DNA from: Rhodospirillaceae bacterium
GTDB lineage: Bacteria > Pseudomonadota > Alphaproteobacteria > MPNO01 > UBA2964
DNA length: 64,000 nt
Assembly: GCA_002709075.1 (NCBI GenBank)
Contig: PAPV01000019.1
Coordinates: 1-64,000, forward strand
Direction of reading: 5' to 3'
Position numbers and translations under genes: made by a program. The notes below the pieces were generated by a model. The model did not search any database, was not told the DNA's origin, and saw only the letters and a program-made list of their open reading frames with translations. Positions 25,707-34,357 of this stretch are shown here, in pieces; within the stretch, counting starts at the first letter, position 1, and each line of letters starts with the position of its first letter.

Positions 25707-25995
25707 TTACCGTAATCGGGCGCTCTATAAATATTGGATGTTTCATTATCGCAGTAATAAGATTATTTATACTTTTACTTCGATCTTGAAAATTGGGTTC
25801 TATATACGATTTTTCGTCTTTCTTCATAAAATCACGTGAATCTATCCCTAGTGTTTTAAACATATATAAAAACAGTTCTTCGATCCGTGGAAACTTTAAA
25901 TACTCAAGAATTTTTGTATTTTAGCCCTTTAGTTCCAACAATCGTAACGCTGAGTATGACTTTCTGCAATTGGGATTATGATAAATTGGTATCAT
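25651..25995 (-). pseudogene. ArsC-type arsenate reductase gene with one in-frame stop
   Basis: From ATG at 25995 the frame reads MIPIYHNPNCRKS, the active-site Cys segment of the glutaredoxin-dependent arsenate reductase/Spx family, then LLELKG and a TAA at 25921-25923 (codon 25). It resumes without shift as NTKILEYLKFP and runs to ITLGRPPENILEIL, the usual C-terminus. Total 114 codons matches the family. Apart from the single stop it is undamaged. The 70-aa track ORF is only the part after an internal ATG and lacks the active Cys. The stop is TAA, so selenocysteine is not an explanation. The start overlaps the cupin B stop by 20 bases. Confidence 0.85.
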
Positions 25996-26575
25996 TATTT
26001 TTCCGTTTTCCCTTTCCATCAATTAAGATGAAGGCCATTGTGCAATACTCTTTTCCCCGATTTGCCCATGCGTGATTTGTACCTCGCTGTACCATAACGT
26101 CACCTGGTTTCATTATTACTTCAGAGTCATCCAATAGCATGGTCATCTCGCCCGATAAGCAAATCGCATAATCGACGGTCTCTGTTCTATGCATAAACGC
26201 ATGCTTATTTGTTGATTTTTCTGTATTGTTTTCACCATGCTGAAGAGCACCCTTCGCCCCATATTCTTCAAATGCTTTCTTTGCTGTTTCATCATCCACC
26301 TGCTCTATTTGAGATTCCGGTGGAAATTCAATTAACCTGAATACAGTGCCGTTTGTCGGAGGCGGGAGTGGAAGGTCTACACTGGTTGCCTCTTTGGGTG
26401 AGTCATATCGCGCTGGAGCCGTTGTTGTAGTCCACATATTATGAAAAATTACACCTGGCCTGTTCGGAGTGGTTTTTACGCCTGGGGTTGGGCCATCAGC
26501 TATAATGATTGCTTTTCCATCGTCATCATGGCCGGTAACAATCCGTCTTATGCCAACAGGTTTTTTCGTATCCAT
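25976..26575 (-). CDS. Cupin-domain protein, 199 aa (paralogue B)
   Basis: Beta-barrel protein with MHRTETVDYAICLSGEMTMLL and LDDSEVIMKPGDVMVQRGTNHAW-type cupin motifs (metal-binding His and Glu present). The N-terminus, VGIRRIVTGHDDDGKAIII, parallels cupin A at 20114. It carries an extra 25-30-residue insert before the barrel (EQVDDETAKKAFEEYGAKG). The start is taken at ATG 26575, since the track's upstream extension overlaps the neighbouring hydrolase. It lies 25 bases after that hydrolase on the same strand, so the two are likely in one operon. Function unknown. Confidence 0.8.
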   Translation of the reverse strand: MDTKKPVGIRRIVTGHDDDGKAIIIADGPTPGVKTTPNRPGVIFHNMWTTTTAPARYDSPKEATSVDLPLPPPTNGTVFRLIEFPPESQIEQVDDETAKKAFEEYGAKGALQHGENNTEKSTNKHAFMHRTETVDYAICLSGEMTMLLDDSEVIMKPGDVMVQRGTNHAWANRGKEYCTMAFILIDGKGKRKNNDTNLS

Positions 26576-26600
26576 CAAAAATCTTTCTTTTAAGTTTTGT

Positions 26601-27398
26601 CTAAAGGCGTCTAAGGAATTCAAGAATCGCATTATTAAAACATTTTGGATTCTCCATGTTTGAAATATGTCCACAGTTTTCAATCACATGCAATGTTGCA
26701 CCTGATATTGAGTTGACGAGTGGTTGCATTATTTTTGGATTGGCCGCTGGGTCTTTGTCACCAGAAATGAAGAACGTGGGTATTTTTATATTCCGGATAA
26801 GTTGTTCAAAGGCTACTTGTTGAAGAGCGTTGCAGCAGCCAATATAGCCTAGCATAGAAGTAGTACGAACCATGCTGCAAATTTTTTCTATTACTGGCTT
26901 ATTTTTTGGGTTAGCGGTGAACTCTGGTACAAACCATCGCTCGGCAGTTGGCATTGCCATTTTATCGATTCCTATTTTTCCCGCCATTTTTATGCGTTCA
27001 GCCCACATTGCTGAAAATTCCGGCGAAGTTTGATATGGCATGTCGCACCCAATAAAAGCTGCCAATCTTTTTTCATGATTTAAGCATAATGAGAGCCCGG
27101 TTGCCCCACCCATTGAAAGACCACAAAAAACACTTTGTTTTACATCTAGTGCATCCCAGAGCGCCACAACATCGTTGGCAAGCATGTCAAAGTTATAAGG
27201 CGGGTCTGAAGCTTCGCTACCTCCGTGGCCTCTCTGGTCATAACGTAGGACACGCCAACTATCGGATAGCAGTTCAACTTGGTCATCCCACATATGTATA
27301 TTTGTCATTAGAGAGTTGGAAAAAGTTATCCAAGGAGCTTTTTCTGGCCCTGAAATATCATAATTAAATTTAATACCGTTGGCCTCAATTTTTGGCAT
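26601..27398 (-). CDS. Alpha/beta hydrolase, 3-oxoadipate enol-lactonase-like
   Basis: The 265-aa protein has the order and motifs of PcaD-type lactonases: WITFSNSLMTNIHMWDDQ, LRYDQRGHGGSE, the nucleophile elbow FCGLSMGGATGL, Asp in GDKDPAANP and His in ENCGHISNME. PcaD opens 3-oxoadipate enol-lactone in the protocatechuate branch of the beta-ketoadipate pathway, but no other pca gene is adjacent, so a different ester or lactone is possible. Downstream genes on the same strand are cupin B and the arsC relic. Upstream lies the decayed molybdenum-hydroxylase gene. Confidence 0.82.
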   Translation of the reverse strand: MPKIEANGIKFNYDISGPEKAPWITFSNSLMTNIHMWDDQVELLSDSWRVLRYDQRGHGGSEASDPPYNFDMLANDVVALWDALDVKQSVFCGLSMGGATGLSLCLNHEKRLAAFIGCDMPYQTSPEFSAMWAERIKMAGKIGIDKMAMPTAERWFVPEFTANPKNKPVIEKICSMVRTTSMLGYIGCCNALQQVAFEQLIRNIKIPTFFISGDKDPAANPKIMQPLVNSISGATLHVIENCGHISNMENPKCFNNAILEFLRRL

Positions 27399-27529
27399 AT
27401 TTAGGTCTCCCAGAGGTTACGCAGGATATTTTGATAAGTGGTTTGGTTAAAACGGTCAATGTAATGTGTTAGAAAGTTTTAAAAGTATTCTTTTAATTAA
27501 CTTAAAATAAACATCATGGGTTATAGCAA

Positions 27530-28440
27530 ACAGCGTAATTTTAATGATCCTTATTTTGCACTCGCTTCTTGTTAAAATCTATTCTATCGGTCGACCTATT
27601 CGTTTTCCTGAGAAAATATAAGAGAATATTCAGGACAAACTCTATTTTGAGTGAAATAATTGCCTCAATTTTTGCCACAGACTACTCGCATTTTTTCAGT
27701 GGGAACACCCAAAATTATTGCAAATCCTTCCCAATGTCTCACACCGCCACCACCCCCCCGCCCAGAGTTATACTCCCTTATTTTGACTTTGTATTCTGCA
27801 ACGCCAGTACGCGTTTCCATTGGTACACTTAAAGCTTGCAAGGCCTGAATTTTAAGTGATACAGTATAAGTTGATTGCGCAACTTCTTTGGCTGTCGCGG
27901 ATTGCCAATCAATGTAGTTATCTACGCCGCGATTGTTGGGTAAATCTTCCCGGACAAGAGGACAGTTGAAAGAGCATGCACTATCCGCATCTGTTATAGG
28001 TGGCAATGCTTGACGCCTGGTATCGATTAACTTAGCCGCATACATGGCCGAGCTCAGGCTTTCAGCCAATAATGAACGCCACAGCTTACCCGCAATAACG
28101 TAATTTTTTTGCTACAAGCGGAAATTGATCACGCATTGCAGGATCGTTTCCATCTGGTGAATAAAGTTTTATGTCCGTCTGAGCAGAAGGTATCGGTCGG
28201 TTTTACATTGGCAATATACCAGCTTAAAATAGATCCAATCCGTTGCGTGTTAGCAGTGTGAAGAAGGGAGCTCTACCTTATTTGTATTTGCAGATACAAT
28301 ATCCGCATGCAAATGAGGGATGCCTACCACAACGGCATGAACTTAATGTCTTAATTTGTATTCATCACAAAAAGCAACTTTGCTTCCTAAAGGGGTTGAG
28401 CTTCTTTTCAAAACTGCTTCTTACCGATACTTTTCGACAT
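27530..28440 (-). pseudogene. Decayed xanthine/CO-dehydrogenase-type large subunit, 5' part
   Basis: On the minus strand an ATG at about 28440 opens MSKSIGKK, the usual start of these subunits. Homology then continues in pieces across stops and frame changes: CDEYKLRH, AVVVGIPHLHADIVSANTNKVELP, PLVAKKLRYCG, AESLSSAMYAAKLID, ALPPITDADSA, GFAIILGVPTEKMRVVCG, and in another frame GKRIGRPIE. These follow the order of the intact homologue at 44557-46893. Only about the first 300 residues' worth remains; the molybdenum-binding C-terminal part is gone. The 134-aa track ORF is one surviving segment. Clear pseudogene; substrate unknown. Confidence 0.82.
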
Positions 28441-28516
28441 TAAAAGACCCTTGGACTATAATTATATTACAAAATAGGCAAATATTCCGGCTAGTGACCA
28501 ATAACGGTGGATTTAA

Positions 28517-30826
28517 ATGGCTAATAGGCGTTATCTTAACCATTCTCATTGGGGTGCTTTTTGGGCTGAAGTCGACTCCAATCATGTTGTTGGTGTTAAA
28601 CCATTTGAACAGGATCCTAACCCATCTCCCCTTATTGACTCGATACCAGGAGCAACTCATTCACAAAATAGAGTGCATTCACCTATGGTCAGAAGAGGGT
28701 GGTTAGAAGGACGCGAAAGTACAACGGGGAAAGGTCGCGGTTGCGAACCTTTTGTAACACTCTCTTGGGAAAAAGCGCTCGATCTTGTTGCCGGTGAGCT
28801 GAATCGAGTTAAAAAACATTACGGGAATGAGTCAATCTTTGGCGGTTCATACGGCTGGTCGAGCGCAGGCATTTTTCATTGTGCACGCACCCAAGTAAGA
28901 AGATTTTTGTTTTCGTTTGGGGGTTGTACGGATCAATCTGCAAATTATAGTTTTGGATCTGCGACATTTTTCATACCTCATATAGTTGGTAACCTGCAAT
29001 CAGTCACTGGACCAAATACCAGTTGGTCTGCAATACATAACAATTCCGATTTAGTAGTACTCTTTGGAGGAGTAAACATTGGAAATGGCCAAGTATCTCG
29101 TGGAGGAAGTGTTGCGCACTCCCTAGTGCCTTGGCTAAAAAAAATATCTGAAAAAGAAATTGATATAGTAAATGTTAGTCCGTGCCGTAATGATGTTCCT
29201 GATTTTATGGAAGCGGAATGGTTTTCAGTCGCACCCAATACCGATACAGCATTAATGCTTGCTTTAACTCATACTCTTGTGAAAGAAAATTTACATGATG
29301 CAAAATTTCTTGATAAGTACTGTGTAGGTTTTGATTATGTATTTCAATATTTAATGGGTGATCTAGATGGGCAAATCAAAGATGCCGAATGGGCCGAAAA
29401 GATTACTAGGATTAAATCGAGTCGTATTAAAACGTTAGCACGTCGCATGGCATCTGGGCGCACTTTTCTGTCCGCAACTTGGTCGCTCCAGCGAGGAGAT
29501 CATGGCGAAATGCCATATTGGGCTTTGATACTGCTCGCGAGCGCGTTGGGTCAGATTGGTCAACCCGGTGGAGGTTTTGCTTTCGGTCATGGATCCGGTG
29601 CGGGCATGGGAGATGAGCGTCCTTTGTTTAATCCCCCATCGCTCAGCATGGGGAGGAATCCCATTAACTTTGCAATACCTGCTGCTCGTCTTGCCGACGC
29701 ATTGTTAATGCCAGGGAAAGAGATAGATCACAACGGTAAGAAACTGATTTATCCTGATATCAAACTTGTTTATTGGGCCGGAGGCAACCCCTTTCATCAT
29801 CATCAGGATCTGAACAGGCTGGTTCGGGCTTGGAGAAATCCTGAAACAATTATTGTGCATGAACCTTGGTGGACAGCCGCTGCAAGGCATGCCGATATTA
29901 TCTTGCCGGCAACCACTTCACTTGAACGAAATGACATAGGAGCAGCTAGTCGTGATCCGTATTTAGTGAAAATGGAAAAAGCAATTCAACCAGTAGGAGA
30001 AGCACGAAATGATTTCGATATATTCTCTGAACTTGCAGGTAAACTGGATTGTAAAGAACAGTTTACCGAAGGTCGCGGCGAGAGGGAATGGCTGCGTTTT
30101 TTATATAATTCCTGCCGTCAGGGTGCAGCTCAAAAGAATGTCTCGATGCCAGAATTCGAGGCCTTTTGGAAAACTGGTTATTATCAAATTCCCAAAAGAG
30201 AATCAGAATTCACTCTTTTTCAAGATTTTCGTTCTGATCCGATAAAGTTCAAACTTCGTACGCCTTCGGGTAGGATTGAATTATATTCAAAAAGAATTGA
30301 GAGATTTGAATATGATGATTGTCCACCTCATCCGGCATGGATAGAACCAACTGAGTGGCTAGGTGCTGACAAAGCCGAAATATATCCCCTTCATATGATT
30401 TCTTCTCAGCCTCGAACACGGCTTCATAGCCAGATGGATGGTCAGGGGGTTGCTTTAAAATCAAAAATATCTGGAAGGGAGCCTGTATATATTAATCCAG
30501 GTGATGCTAAGATCCGCAATATCACCTCCGGGGATCTGGTTCGCGTGTTCAACGACCGGGGTGCATGTCTTGCTGGGGCTGTTATTACAGAAAACATGAT
30601 GAGTGGGGTAATTCGATTAATGACAGGAGCATGGTTTGCACCAGCGGAAAAGGGCTCTGACAGTACAACTTGCTTACATGGAAACCCGAATATGCTCACA
30701 ATTGATAAGGGGACATCAAAACTATCACAAGCCCCAATCGCACAAACCGCACTTGTCGAGATTGAGAAATATCGAAAATATGCGGACAAAGTAGATGTGT
30801 TTTCGCCACCAGAGGTCGATGGGTAA
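28517..30826 (+). CDS. Molybdopterin oxidoreductase of the BisC/TorZ (DMSO reductase) family
   Basis: The 769-aa enzyme carries a bis-molybdopterin-guanine-dinucleotide cofactor. Early region: HWGAFWAEVD. The molybdenum ligand region is FGGSYGWSSAGIFH, where Ser is expected in S- and N-oxide reductases. Cofactor-binding stretches include LVVLFGGVN, LGQIGQPGGGF and a C-terminal MISSQPRTRLHSQ typical of the group. There is no 4Fe-4S Cys cluster at the N-terminus and no Tat signal, so it is a single-subunit cytoplasmic enzyme like biotin sulfoxide reductase. No membrane partner lies beside it. Substrate is inferred only as an S- or N-oxide or related compound. Confidence 0.88.
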   Translation: MANRRYLNHSHWGAFWAEVDSNHVVGVKPFEQDPNPSPLIDSIPGATHSQNRVHSPMVRRGWLEGRESTTGKGRGCEPFVTLSWEKALDLVAGELNRVKKHYGNESIFGGSYGWSSAGIFHCARTQVRRFLFSFGGCTDQSANYSFGSATFFIPHIVGNLQSVTGPNTSWSAIHNNSDLVVLFGGVNIGNGQVSRGGSVAHSLVPWLKKISEKEIDIVNVSPCRNDVPDFMEAEWFSVAPNTDTALMLALTHTLVKENLHDAKFLDKYCVGFDYVFQYLMGDLDGQIKDAEWAEKITRIKSSRIKTLARRMASGRTFLSATWSLQRGDHGEMPYWALILLASALGQIGQPGGGFAFGHGSGAGMGDERPLFNPPSLSMGRNPINFAIPAARLADALLMPGKEIDHNGKKLIYPDIKLVYWAGGNPFHHHQDLNRLVRAWRNPETIIVHEPWWTAAARHADIILPATTSLERNDIGAASRDPYLVKMEKAIQPVGEARNDFDIFSELAGKLDCKEQFTEGRGEREWLRFLYNSCRQGAAQKNVSMPEFEAFWKTGYYQIPKRESEFTLFQDFRSDPIKFKLRTPSGRIELYSKRIERFEYDDCPPHPAWIEPTEWLGADKAEIYPLHMISSQPRTRLHSQMDGQGVALKSKISGREPVYINPGDAKIRNITSGDLVRVFNDRGACLAGAVITENMMSGVIRLMTGAWFAPAEKGSDSTTCLHGNPNMLTIDKGTSKLSQAPIAQTALVEIEKYRKYADKVDVFSPPEVDG

Positions 30827-30978
30827 GGTTAGTCATGCAATTGTTAAATTTTTTTGGAACACTATTTTGATTTAAAGAAATCAAAAAAATAACTCATGAC
30901 AACTTATTTTTATGTTCACCCTACTTAATCAAACCTAGCGCGAGTGCTGATTGTATTTTGGCTTATTTGGAGAAAAAG

Positions 30979-31293
30979 ATGCTTTACATATGTTATGGTG
31001 TGGACGGGCCCGATGGCAAAGAGAAGCGCGATGGTGCTCGACAAGAACATTTTGAATATTTACGATCTAATCAAGATATTTTGGTTCTCGGCGGCGCTAC
31101 GTTAGCTGATGAGTCGGATGATCGAACAGGCAGTGTTTTAATAATAAATGTAAAGAATCGGGCAGCAGCTGATCTGTTCGCCGATGGTGAACCATTGAGA
31201 AGGGCTGGTGTGTTTGCGTCTTATTCTGTAACCCGAATGCGGCGCGGGCAATGGTTTCCTGATAACGCTCCTGATACACCGGAGGGAAATTAA
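30979..31293 (+). CDS. YciI-like (YCII-related) small protein
   Basis: The 104-aa ferredoxin-fold protein fits the YCII family: MLYICYGVDGPDGKEKR, HFEYLRSNQDILVLGGATL, DLFADGEPLRRAGVF. The conserved His and Asp suggest an acid-base site, but no reaction is established. Start at ATG 30979 has GGAGAAAAAG upstream; the track's TTG at 30958 is unlikely. It follows the molybdoenzyme by about 150 bases and is closed by a strong terminator. Confidence 0.82.
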   Translation: MLYICYGVDGPDGKEKRDGARQEHFEYLRSNQDILVLGGATLADESDDRTGSVLIINVKNRAAADLFADGEPLRRAGVFASYSVTRMRRGQWFPDNAPDTPEGN

Positions 31294-31377
31294 ATTTTAT
31301 ACTTTTATTCGTTGTATTTTACGTCGTTGGTCAAATTGGCAGAGGCACATGTTGTTATTTTCATTTAACCTGCAAAC

Positions 31378-31414
31378 ACCATTACTTTGGAGCTAAGTAA
31401 TGGTTTGTTTTTAT
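31378..31414 (+). terminator. Rho-independent terminator after the YciI-like gene
   Basis: ACCATTACTT (31378-31387) pairs perfectly with AAGTAATGGT (31395-31404) around a 7-base loop, followed by TTGTTTTTAT. It is the best terminator signal in the window and ends the molybdoenzyme/YciI transcript. Confidence 0.85.
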
Positions 31415-31867
31415 AACTGATCAGTATCTAAAAAAGTTTGATTGAGCTCAAGGGGTTATAATAGAGGCTAAAACCAGCAGAGATTAACGGCACTAGATTA
31501 AAAAACTTGCTAAAAAAAATGCCGCGCGAGTATTGAAACAACAAAACAGATTTTTGCGATACTTTCAGCAGAGCACGAACCGAAGATACTGTTGTTTGTA
31601 GTTAGAATATTTTAGCTCGATGATATACGTGCCCTAACATTGATTGTGTTCAAGGAAAAATTTTCAAACTATTAGAATAAATCGTCAATGCATGCTGAAA
31701 GTTCCTCCGGCTAAAACGGATAACTAAATTGGAAAACGGTTACCTTTCAAAATTTCAAGGAATTACTGCAAATTATGCCAAGTGCAGATGATGTGCCTAC
31801 ACAGGTTCAGGTACATCAATTACTTGAGAAAAATCATACATGTTTTTTTGTAAACAAAAGCAATTAA
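31415..31867. other. 450 bases without a gene
   Basis: No frame longer than a few dozen codons and no recognisable relic. Several stop codons occur in all frames. The nearest gene, the Ni/Co transporter, ends at 31868 on the minus strand. Confidence 0.5.
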
Positions 31868-32602
31868 TCAAATACTGAGGGCCTTAGAATTATCAAACGC
31901 AACATAGGTGCCAAGAATAATCGTTGCTGTTCCAATCGTAACTTGCAGTGTTGTGTTGGTAAAATTTAATGCTTTAAGTGACCAAGTTATAGGGACAGCA
32001 ATTACAGCGGATAAAGCCATCATACCCATTAAAGAACCTATGCCAAATATAAAAATGTACAGAAGACCAAGTGGCACAGAATGGACTGTTGTTGCGGTCA
32101 AAACTAATAATGCTGCCGATCCGGCTAAACCATGAACCATCCCTACTATTATTGTACGCACAGGAACCTTATACGTATGGGTATGTCTGTGAAAACCATA
32201 ATTATGCGGTTTTTTTTCATAGCGATGCGAATGCACATGAAAATGATTGGTACCATCTTCATGAAGGTGTTGATGGAAATGTATACGTTCTCGAGCAATA
32301 ACAAAAATTAGTTTTCCACCGATCCCCATCAGCATAATTCCAACTATTAATTCAATGCAGTTTTCCAGCGTTTTGTTAAATGTTAAACCCAAAATAACAA
32401 AAAAACCAGCGACAAGACCTAATGTAACCGTATGTCCAACCCCCCAGAAGGCACCATGGGTAACGATTTTTCGTAATGTATTTTGACGAGCTGCAATACT
32501 GGAAACTGCGGCAACATGGTCTGCCTCTAAAGCATGCTGCATACCAATCATCAAACCAAGAAAAAGGATGCCAACTCCACTATCTGAAAATATGTCCAGC
32601 AT
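31868..32602 (-). CDS. NicO/HupE-like nickel-cobalt transporter
   Basis: Integral membrane protein, about 6-7 helices, with the metal-transport signature HALEADHVAAVSS in the first helices and a second HGAFWGVGHTVTLG. A cytoplasmic or periplasmic loop at about residues 105-155 is extremely His-rich (HFHQHLHEDGTNHFHVHSHR), as expected for a metal sponge. The start is ATG 32602 after AAAGGAATTG; the track adds 18 residues. It is the last gene of a minus-strand set after the DUF350 and protease genes. Cobalt import would suit the Co-type nitrile hydratase at 43 kb, but that link is inference. Confidence 0.85.
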   Translation of the reverse strand: MLDIFSDSGVGILFLGLMIGMQHALEADHVAAVSSIAARQNTLRKIVTHGAFWGVGHTVTLGLVAGFFVILGLTFNKTLENCIELIVGIMLMGIGGKLIFVIARERIHFHQHLHEDGTNHFHVHSHRYEKKPHNYGFHRHTHTYKVPVRTIIVGMVHGLAGSAALLVLTATTVHSVPLGLLYIFIFGIGSLMGMMALSAVIAVPITWSLKALNFTNTTLQVTIGTATIILGTYVAFDNSKALSI

Positions 32603-32675
32603 CAATTCCTTTTTCCTTTCATTTGGAAGATAAGAAGTTGATGGGTATAGCCCCAAAGTGTATGGTTCGGCAAGC

Positions 32676-33536
32676 TCAGCGTTTAGTCATTTTTTTCCAA
32701 CGGTTGCCGACGAGGCACATGACCTTAGCTATCGTAAGCTGCCTACGCAAAAAATTTCCGGCATGTGAAAAATTTTGATCTGTGAGTTGTTTAAATTTGC
32801 GTGAGCTAGAAGAAATACCCGCTTTACTCAATGCGGCTAAAAGAGTCGATGGATCAGTAGAAAATGAGCGCCCTCTTCGTGGAGCGCCTGCCACATGTAC
32901 CCCAATTACTCTGCCTTCTCTATCTACCCATGGACCTCCAGAAATACCACCGAGATCTGTTCCAGCGTCTGGAATACGTCGAATTTGTGTAAATGCAATT
33001 ACTGGTTCAATTGTTGAATATCGACCATAGGCTCTCATTTTTGCTCGACCGATTATCTTTCCAAACACGTCGCCAGGTTTACCCCTGGGATAACCAAACG
33101 ACCAACCCATTTGGCCAATTCGCAATCCATCTGCAGAAACTGGTAAGGCTGGCGCAGCTAATTTCGTTCGAAATATGCTAATATCTGCGTTTCTTTCTTG
33201 AGTTAATTGGCTAACTGGTAACCCTTTTCCTATTTCTGTGTTTAAAATGATAATATCACAACCTGTAGTGACGTGGCGAGCTGTTACCCAGATGCCATCT
33301 CCAACAGAAAATGCGGTTCCTGTTGAACTAAAGTTTTTCATATCGATTTTGACATCGAAAGTTGGTGCGTTTGCATAAGCAGGTGGCAATTCTGGTTTTG
33401 CGAACTTTTCTGAGTTTGGTGGATTGAAAATATTTGGGTTGGGCCGTCGGACTTCATTATCAGTATCTGATAGGACTTTGCTTAAAATTGCAAATATCAC
33501 CAGGGCAAATAAGGCAACTTTGTCTATAATCCTCAT
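32676..33536 (-). CDS. Exported trypsin-like serine protease
   Basis: The 286-aa protein starts with a hydrophobic segment (VALFALVIFAILSKVL) that is a signal peptide or anchor. The protease domain follows with WVTARHVTTG (His), NADISIFRTKLA (Asp) and GGISGGPWVDREGRVIGVHVAG (Ser in GxSGGP), a complete S1 triad. The active site is thus expected in the periplasm. There is no PDZ domain, unlike DegP. Its ATG overlaps the DUF350 stop by one base, so the two are translationally coupled. Confidence 0.88.
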   Translation of the reverse strand: MRIIDKVALFALVIFAILSKVLSDTDNEVRRPNPNIFNPPNSEKFAKPELPPAYANAPTFDVKIDMKNFSSTGTAFSVGDGIWVTARHVTTGCDIIILNTEIGKGLPVSQLTQERNADISIFRTKLAAPALPVSADGLRIGQMGWSFGYPRGKPGDVFGKIIGRAKMRAYGRYSTIEPVIAFTQIRRIPDAGTDLGGISGGPWVDREGRVIGVHVAGAPRRGRSFSTDPSTLLAALSKAGISSSSRKFKQLTDQNFSHAGNFLRRQLTIAKVMCLVGNRWKKMTKR

Positions 33537-33946
33537 TATCCAACAGCAGCAGCATTGATCATTGCAATGGAAAGTTTTATTCCTGCAACCAAAGAAGCTG
33601 CGCTTACTTCTCCAGATTGTATTCGACCTGGTAGGTCCCGAAGCAGAACATCACTTATTCGGTAGGCAAAGAGCTGAATTGCCAATGTAACGCAGCCCCA
33701 TATTAATATATCCCAAACGTTTACACTTCTTGCCATGCATACTGCGAGTGGAATTGCTAATCCTATTAGTGCAGCAGAGAATGAGATCGCGGCCGCTACA
33801 TTCCCACCTCTTATGAGATCAAGTTCATGATAAGGTGTAACTAAGTGATAAAGAGCTGCCCCCACTGTTAACATTACCATAGTAACCATCAAATGAAGAA
33901 GCAGGATTGGAAATCCTGCAAGAAAGCTTTGTAACACTGGATCCAT
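33536..33946 (-). CDS. DUF350 membrane protein
   Basis: The 136-aa protein has four hydrophobic stretches and the DUF350 (YjfL-like) pattern, with two repeated halves (GGNVAAAISFSAALIGLAIPL and AASLVAGIKLSIAMINAAAVG). Function is unknown. It overlaps the protease gene in a TAATG arrangement and is first in the set DUF350, protease, NicO transporter. Confidence 0.85.
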   Translation of the reverse strand: MDPVLQSFLAGFPILLLHLMVTMVMLTVGAALYHLVTPYHELDLIRGGNVAAAISFSAALIGLAIPLAVCMARSVNVWDILIWGCVTLAIQLFAYRISDVLLRDLPGRIQSGEVSAASLVAGIKLSIAMINAAAVG

Positions 33947-34357
33947 TTTTTCTTCCTTTGCTGTTTTGGTTTACAATGATGGATCAATTAAAATTTTCTC
34001 GACTATTTTTCTTTTGGTGTAATACCATTGCAATACTAAAGTATCTCAAAATTACTTAAATATATTTTTAGAGGTTATTACAAACGTTAAAAACCTCATG
34101 AAATTGCTTTAATTCTATTTAAGAGACTTAGAACTGTGCCATAATAAAAATACCGTACCTAGTTTTATTGTTAATCGAATTTCCTTAACCAACTTATCTT
34201 GCATACCGTTTTTTGATGAAGAAAAAACAAAAATGGGGGCCTCTATGATTTTTTTAAGTTTGGAGAATTAGTTAGAATTTATATAGAAAAAACTAAAAGT
34301 GACAGCGTACTAAAATTATTTAATCTAGTGCTTATAGATAAACAATGGAGACAGGTT
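33947..34357. other. 410-base divergent gap, no gene seen
   Basis: AT-rich DNA between the DUF350 gene (minus) and the ornithine-cyclodeaminase homologue (plus). It must hold both promoters. I see no RNA gene, repeat or relic. Confidence 0.45.

Noticed and set aside
25921-25923. Recoded stop (selenocysteine) in arsC
   Set aside because: The codon is TAA and it lies away from the active Cys; recoding of this type uses TGA.
27665-28069. 134-aa ORF as a real gene
   Set aside because: It is one in-frame segment of a longer decayed molybdenum-hydroxylase gene with homology continuing in other frames on both sides.
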